Assembly: GCF_009817885.1 (NCBI RefSeq) | Contig: NZ_CP041764.1 | Location: forward strand, 310,001-374,000 | Length of the DNA stretch: 64,000 nt | Reading direction: 5' to 3' | Source: Serratia rhizosphaerae | GTDB taxonomy: Bacteria > Pseudomonadota > Gammaproteobacteria > Enterobacterales > Enterobacteriaceae | Shown here: positions 51,872-61,321 of the stretch, piece by piece | Position numbering within the stretch: the first letter of the stretch is position 1 | Layout of the letters: each line of letters starts with the position of its first letter | Position numbers and translations under genes: made by a program | The notes under the pieces: generated by a model | Database searches by the model: none | Seen by the model: the letters and a program-made list of their open reading frames with translations, nothing else | What the model was told of the DNA's origin: nothing

Positions 51872-54007
51872 GTGCTTGCTTTTGCACCGGCGCTGCGTCG
51901 TTATGCCTACAACAGCAGTCTGCTTTACAACCTGCGTATTTTTATCGCTCTGGCCGGCACTACCGCCGTTCCCTGGTGGCTGGACGTTCCCAAGCTCACC
52001 ATTCCGCTGACGCTGGGAGTGGTCGCCGCCGCCCTCACCGATCTGGATGACCGGCTCGCCGGCAGGCTGCGTAATCTGCTGATTACGCTGGTCTGTTTTT
52101 TTATCGCCTCCGCGTCGATTGAACTGTTGTTCCCCTATCCGTGGCTGTTTATTCTGGGCCTGGCGCTGTCTACCTGCGGCTTTATTCTGCTCGGGGCGCT
52201 GGGGCAACGTTACGCCACCATCGCGTTCGGCGCCCTGCTGATCGCGGTGTACGCCATGCTCGGCACCTCGATGTACGACATCTGGTACCAGCAACCTATC
52301 CTGCTGATTGTCGGTGCGGTCTGGTATAACCTGCTGACGTTGGTAGGCCACCTGCTGTTTCCTATCCGCCCGCTGCAGGAAAACCTGGCGCGCTGCTATC
52401 AGCAACTGGCCAACTACCTGGACGCCAAGGCCAACCTGTTCGATCCGGACGCCGAGAAAGACGCCGACCTGCCGTGGATGGACGTCGCCATGGCCAACAG
52501 CAGCCTGGTCAGCACGCTGAATCAGACAAAAATGTCGCTGTTGACGCGTCTGAAAGGCGATCGCGGCCAGCGCGGCACCCGCCGCACCCTGCATTACTAT
52601 TTTGTCGCGCAGGACATCCATGAACGCGCCAGTTCGTCGCACGTTCAGTACCAGGCATTGAGTAAACAGTTCCGCCACAGTGATATTCTGTTCCGCTTCC
52701 AGCGGCTGCTCAGTAAACAGGCCCGCGCCTGCCAGCAACTGGCGCAATCGATCCTGCTGCGGCAGAAATACCAGCATAACAACCGCTTTGAGCCGGCATT
52801 TACCCGCATTGAAGAAGCCCTGTCGCGCATCGCCGTCAATGCGGATAACCGTGAGCTGACCAAAGCGCTGTCTCACCTGCTGAAAAACCTGCGGGCGATT
52901 GACGCCCAGTTGGCGAATATTGAATCGGAACAGGCGTTGGCCAACGGCCAGGAAGAAGAGAACAGCCTGTCGGACGACCGGCTGACCGGCTGGAGCGATA
53001 TTCGCCTGCGCATCAGCCGCCACCTGACCCCGCAATCAGCGCTGTTCCGCCATGCCATCCGCATGTCGGTGGTGCTGTGCATCGGCTATGCGTTTATTCA
53101 GTTGACCGGCATGCGGCACGGTTACTGGATCCTGCTTACCAGTCTGTTTGTCTGCCAGCCCAACTATAATGCCACCCGGCGGCGGCTGGCCCTGCGTATT
53201 ATCGGCACCCTGGCGGGGATTCTGATCGGCCTGCCGATTCTGTACTTTGTCCCGTCGCTCGAAGGCCAACTGGTGCTGATCGTGATCAGCGGCGTGCTGT
53301 TCTTCGCCTTCCGTACGGTGCAGTACGCCCACGCCACCATGTTTATTACCTTATTGGTGCTGCTGTGCTTTAACCTGCTTGGGGAAGGCTTCGAAGTCGC
53401 CGCTCCACGCGTTTACGACACGCTGTTGGGCTGCGCCATCGCCTGGGCGGCCGTGACCTTTATCTGGCCGGACTGGCGTTTTCGTCAGTTGTCCGCCGTC
53501 GTCAGCAAAACGCTGAATGCCAACTGCCGCTACCTGGACGCGATCCTGGTGCAGTATCACGAAGGTAAAAATAACGGCCTGCCTTACCGTATCGCCCGCC
53601 GCGACGCCCATAACAGCGATGCGGAACTGGCGTCGGTGATCGCCAATATGTCTGCGGACCCCAAAGCCGATAAGGCAACGCAGGAGGCAGCCTTCCGGCT
53701 GTTGTGCCTCAACCATACGCTCCTGAGTTATATTTCGGCGCTGGGGGCCCATCGTGAACGGCTGACCAATATCGACGTGTTCAACGTGCTGAACGATGCC
53801 GTTTGCTACGTAGACGGCGCGTTGCAACACAACGCAGCCGATGCTCAGCGCATCAGCCTGGCGCTGGAAAAACTGTCAGCGCGCATCGCACAGCTGACGC
53901 CAGAACCAGAAAGCAAAGAGCAGTTAGTACTACAGCAAATAGGACTGGTTGTTGAACTTCTGCCGGAGCTGACGTCGTTGAACGCGCAGATCGGGCAATC
54001 ACAATGA
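51872..54007 (+). CDS. yccS: YccS, FUSC-family inner-membrane transporter-like protein
   Basis: The 711-residue protein starts with GTG at 51872 (AGGAG 6 bp before), giving a VLAFAPALRRYAYNSSLLYN start as in E. coli YccS; an ATG far upstream lies inside yccF and is rejected. It has two blocks of about six transmembrane segments (residues ~20-170 and ~395-530), each followed by a soluble domain, typical of the aromatic-acid exporter/FUSC family. The exported compound is unknown. Confidence 0.92.
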   Translation: MLAFAPALRRYAYNSSLLYNLRIFIALAGTTAVPWWLDVPKLTIPLTLGVVAAALTDLDDRLAGRLRNLLITLVCFFIASASIELLFPYPWLFILGLALSTCGFILLGALGQRYATIAFGALLIAVYAMLGTSMYDIWYQQPILLIVGAVWYNLLTLVGHLLFPIRPLQENLARCYQQLANYLDAKANLFDPDAEKDADLPWMDVAMANSSLVSTLNQTKMSLLTRLKGDRGQRGTRRTLHYYFVAQDIHERASSSHVQYQALSKQFRHSDILFRFQRLLSKQARACQQLAQSILLRQKYQHNNRFEPAFTRIEEALSRIAVNADNRELTKALSHLLKNLRAIDAQLANIESEQALANGQEEENSLSDDRLTGWSDIRLRISRHLTPQSALFRHAIRMSVVLCIGYAFIQLTGMRHGYWILLTSLFVCQPNYNATRRRLALRIIGTLAGILIGLPILYFVPSLEGQLVLIVISGVLFFAFRTVQYAHATMFITLLVLLCFNLLGEGFEVAAPRVYDTLLGCAIAWAAVTFIWPDWRFRQLSAVVSKTLNANCRYLDAILVQYHEGKNNGLPYRIARRDAHNSDAELASVIANMSADPKADKATQEAAFRLLCLNHTLLSYISALGAHRERLTNIDVFNVLNDAVCYVDGALQHNAADAQRISLALEKLSARIAQLTPEPESKEQLVLQQIGLVVELLPELTSLNAQIGQSQ

Positions 54008-54022
54008 GCCTGTAACCATGGT

Positions 54023-54051
54023 AAGGTGCGTTACAGCAGCTAACGCGCCTT
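54023..54051. terminator. Hairpin between yccS and sxy
   Basis: AAGGTGCGTTA-CAGCAGC-TAACGCGCCTT, 11-bp arms with one mismatch, spans the end of the gap between the convergent genes. Confidence 0.55.
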
Positions 54052-54655
54052 ATGACACTTCTTTATTAAACCAGGCGCTCAGTTCTCCGCGGATCTCTTC
54101 AGGCAGCGCGGCGTGATGATAACCAGCAATCGCGCCGGCCAACGACAGCAGCGCCTTCAGCCCCAGGTTCTTTTGCTGCAGCATCAGCTTCAGAAACGAT
54201 CCTCTGGCCCCCTGCAAACGTAAATCATAGACGTCGCGTATCCCTACCCGCCACAGCAAACGCTCCAGGCCGGCATCAATATTCGGTAAGCCCTTCAGGC
54301 GCCTGCTGCCGCGACTGCGGATCTGTAGCTCTTTGCTCGCCTCGCGCTTTGCCTGCCAGGCAAGTTCAAACAGCGCCTGCGGTTCTCCCCACAGCTGGTG
54401 GTCTACCCAGTAATAGCGCATGATGATCGGCACACCGCGCTTCGAGTACACCATGTTGACCATACCGCGCGCGCGAAATTCTGACTCCAGGCTTTTTGTG
54501 GCGCGTAAATACATCTCACCGTCGGCAACGACGGCAAACATCACCCCGTCGGCCAGTAGCCCATAGCCGCCGAACTGTGAGCGGGTAGTAATATTGCCCA
54601 GTGTGCCAAAACAGGTTTTTGCCTGCGCGACTCTTGCTATTGTTCTTCCATGCAT
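54050..54655 (-). CDS. sxy: Sxy/TfoX, competence regulator
   Basis: The 201-residue protein has an N-terminal TfoX domain (TLGNITTRSQFGGYGLLADGVMFAVV, YLRATKSLESEFRARGM) and a C-terminal helix-hairpin domain (LKGLPNIDAGLERLLWRVGIRDVYDLR). Sxy works with CRP at CRP-S promoters of DNA-uptake genes. Position between yccS and sulA is the E. coli order. Confidence 0.94.
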   Translation of the reverse strand: MHGRTIARVAQAKTCFGTLGNITTRSQFGGYGLLADGVMFAVVADGEMYLRATKSLESEFRARGMVNMVYSKRGVPIIMRYYWVDHQLWGEPQALFELAWQAKREASKELQIRSRGSRRLKGLPNIDAGLERLLWRVGIRDVYDLRLQGARGSFLKLMLQQKNLGLKALLSLAGAIAGYHHAALPEEIRGELSAWFNKEVS

Positions 54656-54846
54656 AACGTTCTCCTCTGTGGCTTTTCAGTCAATCATAATTAAAATCAA
54701 TAAGATAAAACTTACAAGAACACGTAATAGAAAAATACGCATTAATGTCAGCACTGCCAATCACAATTCAGGCGCGTACAAAAAACGTTCACAATTATGC
54801 GAGGCGTGACGAAAAATTGGCTTGATCTCGGCAGGCATTGGGGGTA

Positions 54847-54862
54847 CTGTATATACATACAG
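54847..54862 (+). promoter_or_regulatory. LexA box of sulA
   Basis: CTGTATATACATACAG matches CTGT-N8-ACAG perfectly within the extended TACTGTATATACATACAGTA, 24 bp before the sulA ATG. Confidence 0.95.
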
Positions 54863-54885
54863 TACAACTACAGGCGGGATATCAC

Positions 54886-55398
54886 ATGCGTACTCAATCA
54901 CTTCACAAAGCCCATCGCAGCCATAACGCGTTTACCCTGAATGGGGTGCCGGACGCTTCTGCGGGCAGCGCCAGCGAAAATGGCCTGATCGGTGAATTTG
55001 TTTACAACGAGCATCAGCCCGCGGTCACTCAGCTTCTATTATTACCGCTGTTGCAGCAGTTAGCCACCCAGTCGCGCTGGCTGCTATGGCTGACGCCGCA
55101 GCAGAAACTCAGCAAACTGTGGCTACAGCGCTCTGGCCTGCCTGCAGATAAAGTCGTACAATTAAGCCAAATCAGCCCGATCAACACGGTCGATGCGATG
55201 GAAAAAGCGTTGCTGACGGGGAACTACAGCGCCGTTCTCGGCTGGTTACCTGAGCTAAATGAGGAAGATCGTCTAAAATTACAGCGGGCGGCTGAACAGG
55301 GGCATGCTTACGGCTTTATTATGCGTCCTCAGCGTGACACCATTCCGGCTCAGGGACAGTTTCCGACCCTAAAAATTCACTCTTCTTTGTATCATTAA
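54886..55398 (+). CDS. sulA: SulA, SOS cell-division inhibitor
   Basis: The 170-residue protein starts at 54886 (MRTQSLHKAHRSHN), behind the LexA box. The FtsZ-binding core is evident: EHQPAVTQLLLLPLLQQLA, SRWLLWLTPQQKLSKLWLQRSGLP, and the C-terminal PTLKIHSSLYH recognised by Lon. It blocks FtsZ polymerisation during DNA damage. Confidence 0.96.
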   Translation: MRTQSLHKAHRSHNAFTLNGVPDASAGSASENGLIGEFVYNEHQPAVTQLLLLPLLQQLATQSRWLLWLTPQQKLSKLWLQRSGLPADKVVQLSQISPINTVDAMEKALLTGNYSAVLGWLPELNEEDRLKLQRAAEQGHAYGFIMRPQRDTIPAQGQFPTLKIHSSLYH

Positions 55399-55759
55399 GT
55401 AAATTTAGGATTTTTCCCATCATTTTTATCCCCCGGAAACGGAACCTTTGGGGGATCATGGACAAAGCGAGAGCAGCCGCGGTTCCACGCCCCTACCCGA
55501 ACAAAAAATCGGCTAAAAATACGCCCGAATCTGTTAGCAAATATGACTGTTTCTGCGTTTTTTTTTAGAGCTTTATCACATCACACTTGTAACTTTCGCG
55601 CCACGTTGTAGACTTTACATCGCCAAGGTTGCTCTATAACGCCAGTAAAAAACTGGAGAGTAACAAACGAGGGCACAAACCTTGGCGAAGGAATTTAACC
55701 AAGGGCTTAAAAATCAGCTTTAAAGCTCATTGCCTATTTGGATGATAACGAGGCGCAAA
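55399..55759 (+). promoter_or_regulatory. ompA promoter and long 5' leader
   Basis: The 361-bp region has no gene. The stretch around 55605-55625 (TTGTAGACTTTACATCGCC) and the leader end (TGGATGATAACGAGGCG) match the E. coli ompA promoter/leader from memory; the leader stabilises the message and binds regulatory small RNAs. CCCCCGGAAACGG...GGGGG near 55430-55456 is a possible sulA terminator hairpin. Confidence 0.65.
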
Positions 55760-56827
55760 ATGAAAAAGACAGCTATCGCATTAGCAGTGGCACTGGCCGG
55801 TTTCGCTACCGTAGCGCAAGCCGCCCCAAAAGATAACACCTGGTACACCGGTGCTAAACTGGGCTGGTCCCAGTATCATGACGTAGGTTTCTATGGCAAC
55901 GGCTACACCGGTACCGGTAACGGCCCTATCCATGAAAACCAATTGGGTGCTGGTGCGTTCCTGGGTTACCAGGCGAACCAATACCTGGGCTTCGAGCTGG
56001 GCTATGACTGGCTGGGCCGTATGCCTTACAAAGGCAGCGTGAACAACGGTGCTTTCAAGGCACAGGGCGTTCAACTGGCAGCTAAACTGAGCTACCCAAT
56101 CGCTGACGATCTGGACATCTACACCCGTCTGGGTGGTATGGTATGGCGTGCAGATTCCAAAGCTAACTTTGGCAATGGCACCCGCATCAGCAACCACGAC
56201 ACCGGCGTTTCTCCGCTGGCTGCGATTGGTGTTGAATACGCACTGACCAAAAACTGGGCTACCCGCCTGGATTATCAGTTCGTTAGCAACATCGGCGACG
56301 CAGGCACCGTGGGCGCACGTCCAGACAACACCATGCTGAGCCTGGGCGTTTCTTACCGTTTCGGTCAGGACGAAGCAGCTCCAGCACCAGCTCCAGCTCC
56401 AGCTCCAGTTGTTGAAACCAAGCGTTTCACTCTGAAGTCTGACGTTCTGTTCAACTTCGGTAAAGCAACTCTGAAACCAGAAGGCCAGCAGGCTCTGGAT
56501 CAGCTGTACAGCCAGCTGAGCTCTATGGATCCTAAAGACGGTTCCGTAGTTGTTCTGGGCTACACTGACCCAGTTGGTAAAGATGCATCCAACCAGCGTC
56601 TGTCTGAAAACCGCGCTCGCAGCGTAGTTGACTACCTGGTTTCTAAAGGCATCCCTGCAGACAAAATCTCTGCACGTGGCATGGGCGAAGCTAACCAAGT
56701 TACCGATAGCTGCGGTTACAAAAACGGCCGTGCTACCAAAGCACAGATCGAGTGCCTGGCACCGAACCGCCGTGTAGAAATCGAAGTTAAAGGCGTTAAA
56801 GACGTTGTAACTCAGCCACAGGCTTAA
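55760..56827 (+). CDS. ompA: OmpA, major outer-membrane porin/anchor protein
   Basis: The 355-residue protein has the canonical signal peptide MKKTAIALAVALAGFATVAQA, an 8-strand barrel (APKDNTWYTGAKLGWSQY to YRFGQ), an (AP)n hinge at about 205-215 and a C-terminal OmpA-like peptidoglycan domain (NFGKATLKPEGQQALDQL, GYTDPVGKDASNQRLSENRA) with the disulfide pair in DSCGYKNG and ECLAPNRR. The start at 55760 follows GAGG. Codon use is strongly biased to preferred codons (CTG, GGT, AAA), as for a highly expressed gene. Confidence 0.98.
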   Translation: MKKTAIALAVALAGFATVAQAAPKDNTWYTGAKLGWSQYHDVGFYGNGYTGTGNGPIHENQLGAGAFLGYQANQYLGFELGYDWLGRMPYKGSVNNGAFKAQGVQLAAKLSYPIADDLDIYTRLGGMVWRADSKANFGNGTRISNHDTGVSPLAAIGVEYALTKNWATRLDYQFVSNIGDAGTVGARPDNTMLSLGVSYRFGQDEAAPAPAPAPAPVVETKRFTLKSDVLFNFGKATLKPEGQQALDQLYSQLSSMDPKDGSVVVLGYTDPVGKDASNQRLSENRARSVVDYLVSKGIPADKISARGMGEANQVTDSCGYKNGRATKAQIECLAPNRRVEIEVKGVKDVVTQPQA

Positions 56828-56843
56828 GTTACCTCTTCTTAAT

Positions 56844-56872
56844 AAAAAACCCCGCGCTGCGGGGTTTTTTTT
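56844..56872 (+). terminator. Terminator of ompA
   Basis: AAAAAACCCCGC-GCT-GCGGGGTTTTTTTT, 17 bp after the ompA stop. Confidence 0.95.
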
Positions 56873-56937
56873 CGTCTGTATTCGGTTAGCGCCACAAAAA
56901 AACCGGCGCGCGGCCGGCTTATCGTTCGTTGCTATCC

Positions 56938-57396
56938 CTACTCTTCGTCTTTGCCCAGGATCGCTTTCAGATCCTGTTTCAACGACGACATCTGACTGGC
57001 ATACTTCTCTTTTCGCTCGGCATCTTCAATCAGCTGCACCACCGTTTCCGACAGTGTCACGCCGCGACGACGGGCTAACGCCGCCAAACGCTGCCACACT
57101 AAAAACTCCAGGTCGATGGATTTTTTACGCGTATGCTGATGCTCGGAATTAAAATGGCGTTTGCGTCTGGCGCGAATAGTCTGTTTCATCCGGTTATCAA
57201 GCGCAGGGTTCATATGTGCATGAATCCAGGCCAGGACTTTAACCGGCTCGTTCTCCAATTTCAGCAGCTCGTCAACCGCGTCCTGCGCAGCGCTGTTTTC
57301 AATGTAGCGGGTGATAAGTTCCCCTTCCCGGTGCTTCTTCACCAGGTATTTCCATTTCCAACCGCTCTCCAGGTTTTCCAGTTGCTGATATTTCAT
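56938..57396 (-). CDS. matP: MatP, macrodomain Ter protein
   Basis: The 152-residue DNA-binding protein has the N-terminal four-helix region (MKYQQLENLESGWKWKYLVKK), the RKRHFNSEHQHTRKKSIDLEFLVWQRLAALARRRGVTLSETV ribbon-helix-helix split over residues ~85-128, and a C-terminal coiled coil. MatP binds matS sites to organise the chromosome terminus. No matS site was noticed in the window. Confidence 0.97.
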   Translation of the reverse strand: MKYQQLENLESGWKWKYLVKKHREGELITRYIENSAAQDAVDELLKLENEPVKVLAWIHAHMNPALDNRMKQTIRARRKRHFNSEHQHTRKKSIDLEFLVWQRLAALARRRGVTLSETVVQLIEDAERKEKYASQMSSLKQDLKAILGKDEE

Positions 57397-57604
57397 CGTG
57401 AGCTCTTCAGTGACCGCGTAACTTCAATAAGCATAACAGCTTTACGCCGAATTTCCCCGGCAATTAAAACCTCTGACAGACTGTTTTTTACACAGTCGTC
57501 GCCCGATGTCAAACTCCCGGACATCAAGCGGCACTCCACTGTATCAAGCTGACGTTATTCTTGTATAATCGCTGTTTCACTTTTTGATAATTGCATCTAA
57601 CACT

Positions 57605-59353
57605 TTGACCAATAACCGACTTGAATGGCAATCTTTGTTGCCTGCCGTTGCGCCTTACCAGGCGATATTCGATTCTGCTGCTCAGTTGGCGCCCGTCACC
57701 TTTGCTGCGCTGCAGCCCCGGCTGGATAATGCCCTGACGTTATTCTGCCATCCACGTTCTCAACCCCGTTTTATGCTGCTTAAGGCGCAGGAAAACCGTG
57801 AATATCTGGCATTAATTGCGAGTGCGGTCACACAGCGCCAGCCACAGCAGCCAAGCTGCCCCGGCAGCCATTACACCGTGCACAACGGTCAGGTTCAGGT
57901 CGAGCCGGCCAGCCAGGGCGATGAGCCGTTTGCCGCCGGCGGCGCCTGCATTTTCCAGGAATGGGTTGAGCCTGAACAGCTGTTCGGCTGCGTACGCCTG
58001 CAGCAAGGCAACGTTACCCTGGCGCCCGGGTTGATACACCGCGCCAACGGCGGCGTACTGATCCTCTCCGCACGTACCCTGCTGGCACAGCCCCTGATGT
58101 GGCTGCGTCTGAAGCAGATGATCGGCCAACGCCAATTCCAGTGGTTTTCCCCGGATGAAACGCGCCCGCTGCCGGTCACTATTCCTCCGATGCCGTTGGA
58201 GCTGCGTCTTATTGTGGTGGGCGACCGCCTTGGGCTGGCCGACTTCCATGATATGGAGCCGGAAATCAGCGAGCTGGCGATGTACGGCGAATATGAAGAA
58301 GAGCTGCAGCTCGCCGACGATGAAGATATGACGCTGTGGTGCGGCTATGTGAATACTCTGGCGGCCGAACGGCAGTTGCCGGCGCTGGCCGCCGACGTTT
58401 GGCCCCCTCTGCTGACTCAGGCGATACGCTACAGCGGCGATTGCGCCAGCCTGCCGCTCTCACCGACCTGGCTAGGCCAGCAGCTGTCTGAAGCGTCGCT
58501 CTATGCCGAAGAAGGCCTGATTACCGCCAAAGCGCTCAATGCCGCCCTGACCACCCGCCAATGGCGTGAAGGCTACCTGGCCGAGCGCATGCAGGATGAT
58601 ATCGAGCTAGGTCAGATCCTGATCCAAACCGAAGGCGAAGCGATTGGCCAGATAAATGGCCTGTCGGTGCTGGATTATCCCGGCCATCCCGGCAGTTTCG
58701 GCGAACCCTCGCGCATCAGCTGCGTAGTCCACCTCGGCGACGGAGAATTTACCGACGTCGAACGAAAAGCAGAGCTGGGCGGCAACCTGCATGCCAAAGG
58801 CATGATGATTATGCAGGCGTTTTTAATTTCCGAACTGGAATTGGATCAACAGCTGCCGTTTTCCGCCTCCATGGTGTTTGAGCAATCGTATGGTGAAGTC
58901 GACGGCGACAGCGCCACGCTGGCCGAACTGTGCGTACTGATCAGCGCCCTGTCGCAACAGCCGATCAACCAGCAGATTGCCGTCACCGGCTCCGTCGACC
59001 AGTTTGGCAACGTACAGCCCATCGGCGGCGTTAACGAAAAAATCGAAGGGTTCTTCGACGTCTGCCTACGCCGCGGTCTGACAGGCAAACAGGGCGTTAT
59101 TTTGCCGGCGGCCAACGTCCGTCATCTGTGTCTGCGTCAGGATATAGTCGATGCGGTGCGTGAAGAGCAATTTCACCTGTGGGCGGTGGACAGCGTAGCG
59201 GAAACCTTGCCATTATTAACAGGTTGCCTCTATGCCGATGAACAGCAGCCTAACTTGCTGGCGGCGATTCAGGAACGGATAGCGCAGGTGAACCCGCAGG
59301 AACGGCAACGGCCATGGTGTTTACGCTGGCTCAACTGGTTTAACCACGGCTGA
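57605..59353 (+). CDS. lonH: LonH (YcbZ), ATP-independent Lon-like protease
   Basis: The 582-residue protein has a degenerate N-terminal AAA-like region (FGCVRLQQGNVTLAPGLIHRANGGVLILS) without Walker A, and a C-terminal S16 Lon protease domain with the catalytic Ser in EVDGDSATLAEL and Lys in GGVNEKIEGFF. TTG at 57605 (TNNRLEWQSLLPAV) aligns with the E. coli start; another TTG lies at 57584. Its 3' end overlaps the FadR/FabR-controlled fabA promoter region. Confidence 0.88.
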   Translation: MTNNRLEWQSLLPAVAPYQAIFDSAAQLAPVTFAALQPRLDNALTLFCHPRSQPRFMLLKAQENREYLALIASAVTQRQPQQPSCPGSHYTVHNGQVQVEPASQGDEPFAAGGACIFQEWVEPEQLFGCVRLQQGNVTLAPGLIHRANGGVLILSARTLLAQPLMWLRLKQMIGQRQFQWFSPDETRPLPVTIPPMPLELRLIVVGDRLGLADFHDMEPEISELAMYGEYEEELQLADDEDMTLWCGYVNTLAAERQLPALAADVWPPLLTQAIRYSGDCASLPLSPTWLGQQLSEASLYAEEGLITAKALNAALTTRQWREGYLAERMQDDIELGQILIQTEGEAIGQINGLSVLDYPGHPGSFGEPSRISCVVHLGDGEFTDVERKAELGGNLHAKGMMIMQAFLISELELDQQLPFSASMVFEQSYGEVDGDSATLAELCVLISALSQQPINQQIAVTGSVDQFGNVQPIGGVNEKIEGFFDVCLRRGLTGKQGVILPAANVRHLCLRQDIVDAVREEQFHLWAVDSVAETLPLLTGCLYADEQQPNLLAAIQERIAQVNPQERQRPWCLRWLNWFNHG

Positions 59354-59366
59354 TCGGACTTGTTCA
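59350..59366 (+). promoter_or_regulatory. FadR-binding site of fabA
   Basis: CTGATCGGACTTGTTCA resembles the E. coli fabA FadR operator, recalled as almost identical, and overlaps the lonH stop codon. FadR activates fabA when long-chain acyl-CoA is low. Confidence 0.75.
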
Positions 59367-59383
59367 GCGTACACGTGTTCGCT
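59366..59383 (+). promoter_or_regulatory. FabR-binding site of fabA
   Basis: AGCGTACACGTGTTCGCT is an 18-bp imperfect palindrome matching the FabR operator of unsaturated fatty acid genes, adjacent to the FadR site, 39 bp before the fabA ATG. Confidence 0.78.
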
Positions 59384-59421
59384 AATCTTCGTCCTTCATT
59401 AAAATAAGGTTTACTGAGAAC

Positions 59422-59940
59422 ATGGTAGATAAACGCGACTCCTATACGAAAGAAGACCTCGAAGCATCCGGCCGTGGCGAGCTGTTCGGCGCCGGCGGCC
59501 CGCCGTTGCCGGCAGGTAACATGTTGATGATGGACCGCGTGGTCAAAATGACAGAAGAAGGCGGTACCCACGGTAAAGGCTACGTTGAAGCAGAGCTGGA
59601 TATCAATCCGGACCTGTGGTTCTTCGGCTGCCACTTTATCGGCGATCCGGTTATGCCTGGTTGCCTGGGTCTGGACGCCATGTGGCAACTGGTAGGTTTC
59701 TACCTCGGCTGGCTTGGCGGCGAAGGCAAAGGCCGCGCGCTGGGCGTCGGCGAAGTGAAATTCACCGGTCAGGTCCTGCCTACCGCGAAGAAAGTGACCT
59801 ACCGCATCAACTTCAAGCGCGTTATCACCCGTAAATTGATTATGGGCGTAGCCGACGGCGAAGTCCTGGTTGACGGCGAAGTGATTTACACCGCCTCCGA
59901 TCTGAAAGTGGGCCTGTTCAAGGACACCACGGCGTTCTGA
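59422..59940 (+). CDS. fabA: FabA, 3-hydroxydecanoyl-ACP dehydratase/isomerase
   Basis: The 172-residue enzyme carries the catalytic His in FFGCHFIGDPVMPGCLG (about H71) and Asp in LGLDAMWQL (about D85). It introduces the double bond for unsaturated fatty acids. Length and sequence match E. coli FabA closely (VDKRDSYTKEDLEASGRGEL). Confidence 0.98.
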   Translation: MVDKRDSYTKEDLEASGRGELFGAGGPPLPAGNMLMMDRVVKMTEEGGTHGKGYVEAELDINPDLWFFGCHFIGDPVMPGCLGLDAMWQLVGFYLGWLGGEGKGRALGVGEVKFTGQVLPTAKKVTYRINFKRVITRKLIMGVADGEVLVDGEVIYTASDLKVGLFKDTTAF

Positions 59941-59983
59941 TGGCCAGAGGCGGCTTACCCGGCCGCTGAGCATACGATACAAG

Positions 59984-60008
59984 AAAGCCTCGCTTAGCGA
60001 GGCTTTTT
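59984..60008 (+). terminator. Terminator of fabA
   Basis: AAAGCCTCGCTTAGCGAGGCTTTTT, 44 bp after the fabA stop. Confidence 0.9.
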
Positions 60009-60039
60009 AATACGCAATTACCGTGTACCCGTCGCTGCC

Positions 60040-60481
60040 TTAGTGGAATGCAATCCGCGCCTCAACCTGTCCCGGGCTCACCCGGTCATGTAACGCAACC
60101 CGCATCGCTTCAAACACCAGCATATCGCCAACCAGCGGGAAGTTCTGCCCCTGCTCAGGAAGGAACGTCTTACCGATGTAAGAGAGCCGGATGCCGCTAT
60201 CCAGATGCGACGTGGCAAATAGCGCTTCTTCGCCCGGTGCGCTTGCCCCGCTAAAATCCCCGACCATCGTCTTACACGCCTGGTTGAACACTATCCGTCC
60301 ATGCATGGTCGCCGCGCTGCTGCCTGCCACGCTGAATATCGAGTCAGACACCTTCGCCATCATAATCTCTACGTCGGCCGGGCCAGAGCGCCGCAAAAGG
60401 CAACAAACCGCCGCCCAACTCGGGGACGGTCAATGGACTATCGAGTACTTCCGCACGAAAACGAATAGATTTAATCGCCAT
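60040..60481 (-). pseudogene. Frameshifted unknown gene between fabA and rmf
   Basis: From ATG at 60481 the first frame reads MAIKSIRFRAEVLDSPLTV PELGGGLLPF and then runs into non-homologous frame; about 60390-60400 the reading passes to a second frame giving RRSGPADVEIMMAKVSDSIF, IVFNQACKTMVGDFSGAS, PLVGDMLVFEAMRVALHDR and a stop at 60040. Joined, it would give about 147 residues, soluble and without known motifs. The split position suggests one inserted or lost base. I do not recognise the family. E. coli has no gene here. Confidence 0.5.
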
Positions 60482-60828
60482 GTCATTTTCCTATTCAGTT
60501 TCCCTTCTCTGTATAAAGCCCCGCTCTCGCCAGACTTTACGCGTTCTCCAGCAGTCCGGGGATAGCGTTGACTGCGTTAATTTTCAGCAGCGTCCCCCTG
60601 ACCACCGCCACCTTCTTGTTAGACATTATCGCTGCATCATATAAAGCCGATACGGCAAATAACCGCACAACTCATTGTTATATAATAATTTTACATAGCC
60701 TTGATAACATAAAAGGGGCATTAAGTAAGGGCGGTAAAAAAAATTACTCGGCATTTTTTTGTGGGGAGGTGTGGAAAGACGGTTTAAATGAAGATTGCGT
60801 ACGGTAACGTTGCCCGGAAGCAGAAATG
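60482..60828. other. AT-rich intergenic stretch
   Basis: About 350 bp with no convincing gene. The 60600-60780 part is AT-rich. The minus-strand promoter of the broken upstream gene would be near 60500-60560. Confidence 0.35.
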
Positions 60829-60854
60829 AAAACCTCCGCACACCGGCGGAGGTC
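60829..60854 (-). terminator. Terminator of rmf
   Basis: ACCTCCGC / GCGGAGGT arms (60832-60853) are followed by TTTTC on the minus strand; 27 bp beyond the rmf stop. Confidence 0.85.
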
Positions 60855-60880
60855 ACTCCTTCTTCATGACAGAGAGCCGC

Positions 60881-61048
60881 TTAAGCGGTCACAGCCCTGT
60901 CTTCCATGGCTTGTCGCCAACCTCCCAGCCAATTGGCCCGGGCGTCTAAAGACTGGTAGGGACAAAGTTCCCTGGAACGCCCTGAAAGACCTGCTTGGTA
61001 ACCACGGGACTGTGCCCGCTCCAGACGATCTCGCTTCTGTCTCTTCAT
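60881..61048 (-). CDS. rmf: RMF, ribosome modulation factor
   Basis: A 55-residue basic protein MKRQKRDRLERAQSRGYQAG ... LCPYQSLDARANWLGGWRQAMEDR ending VTA, nearly identical in layout to E. coli RMF. RMF dimerises 70S ribosomes to 100S in stationary phase. It lies between fabA and pqiC as in E. coli and has its own terminator. Confidence 0.96.
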   Translation of the reverse strand: MKRQKRDRLERAQSRGYQAGLSGRSRELCPYQSLDARANWLGGWRQAMEDRAVTA

Positions 61049-61249
61049 GCCTCGTTTCCCTCATTCTTGGTCTGCTGGAAAGAAAACAGCGGCCACTTTT
61101 TGTGCAGCCACGCATAACCAATAGCGCGATTCGCGGTGAAGATCAATGCGCAAATTTCACGCCAGTGTCATATTTGTGAGCTATACACGCAGAAATCGCT
61201 AAGTGGCTGATAACGCGAGAGTCAGTTTAACATATTGAAATTTATCAAC

Positions 61250-61290
61250 AAAAAACGCCGGCACTCATTGAGCAATGAGCCGCCGGCGTT
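61250..61290 (-). terminator. Terminator of pqiABC
   Basis: A nested hairpin (AACGCCGGC outer arms, CTCATT/AATGAG inner arms) is followed on the minus strand by TTTTTTGTTG; 32 bp past the pqiC stop. Confidence 0.9.
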
Positions 61291-61321
61291 CGCTTAGATC
61301 GTTTAAGCCCCGCTTATGTCA

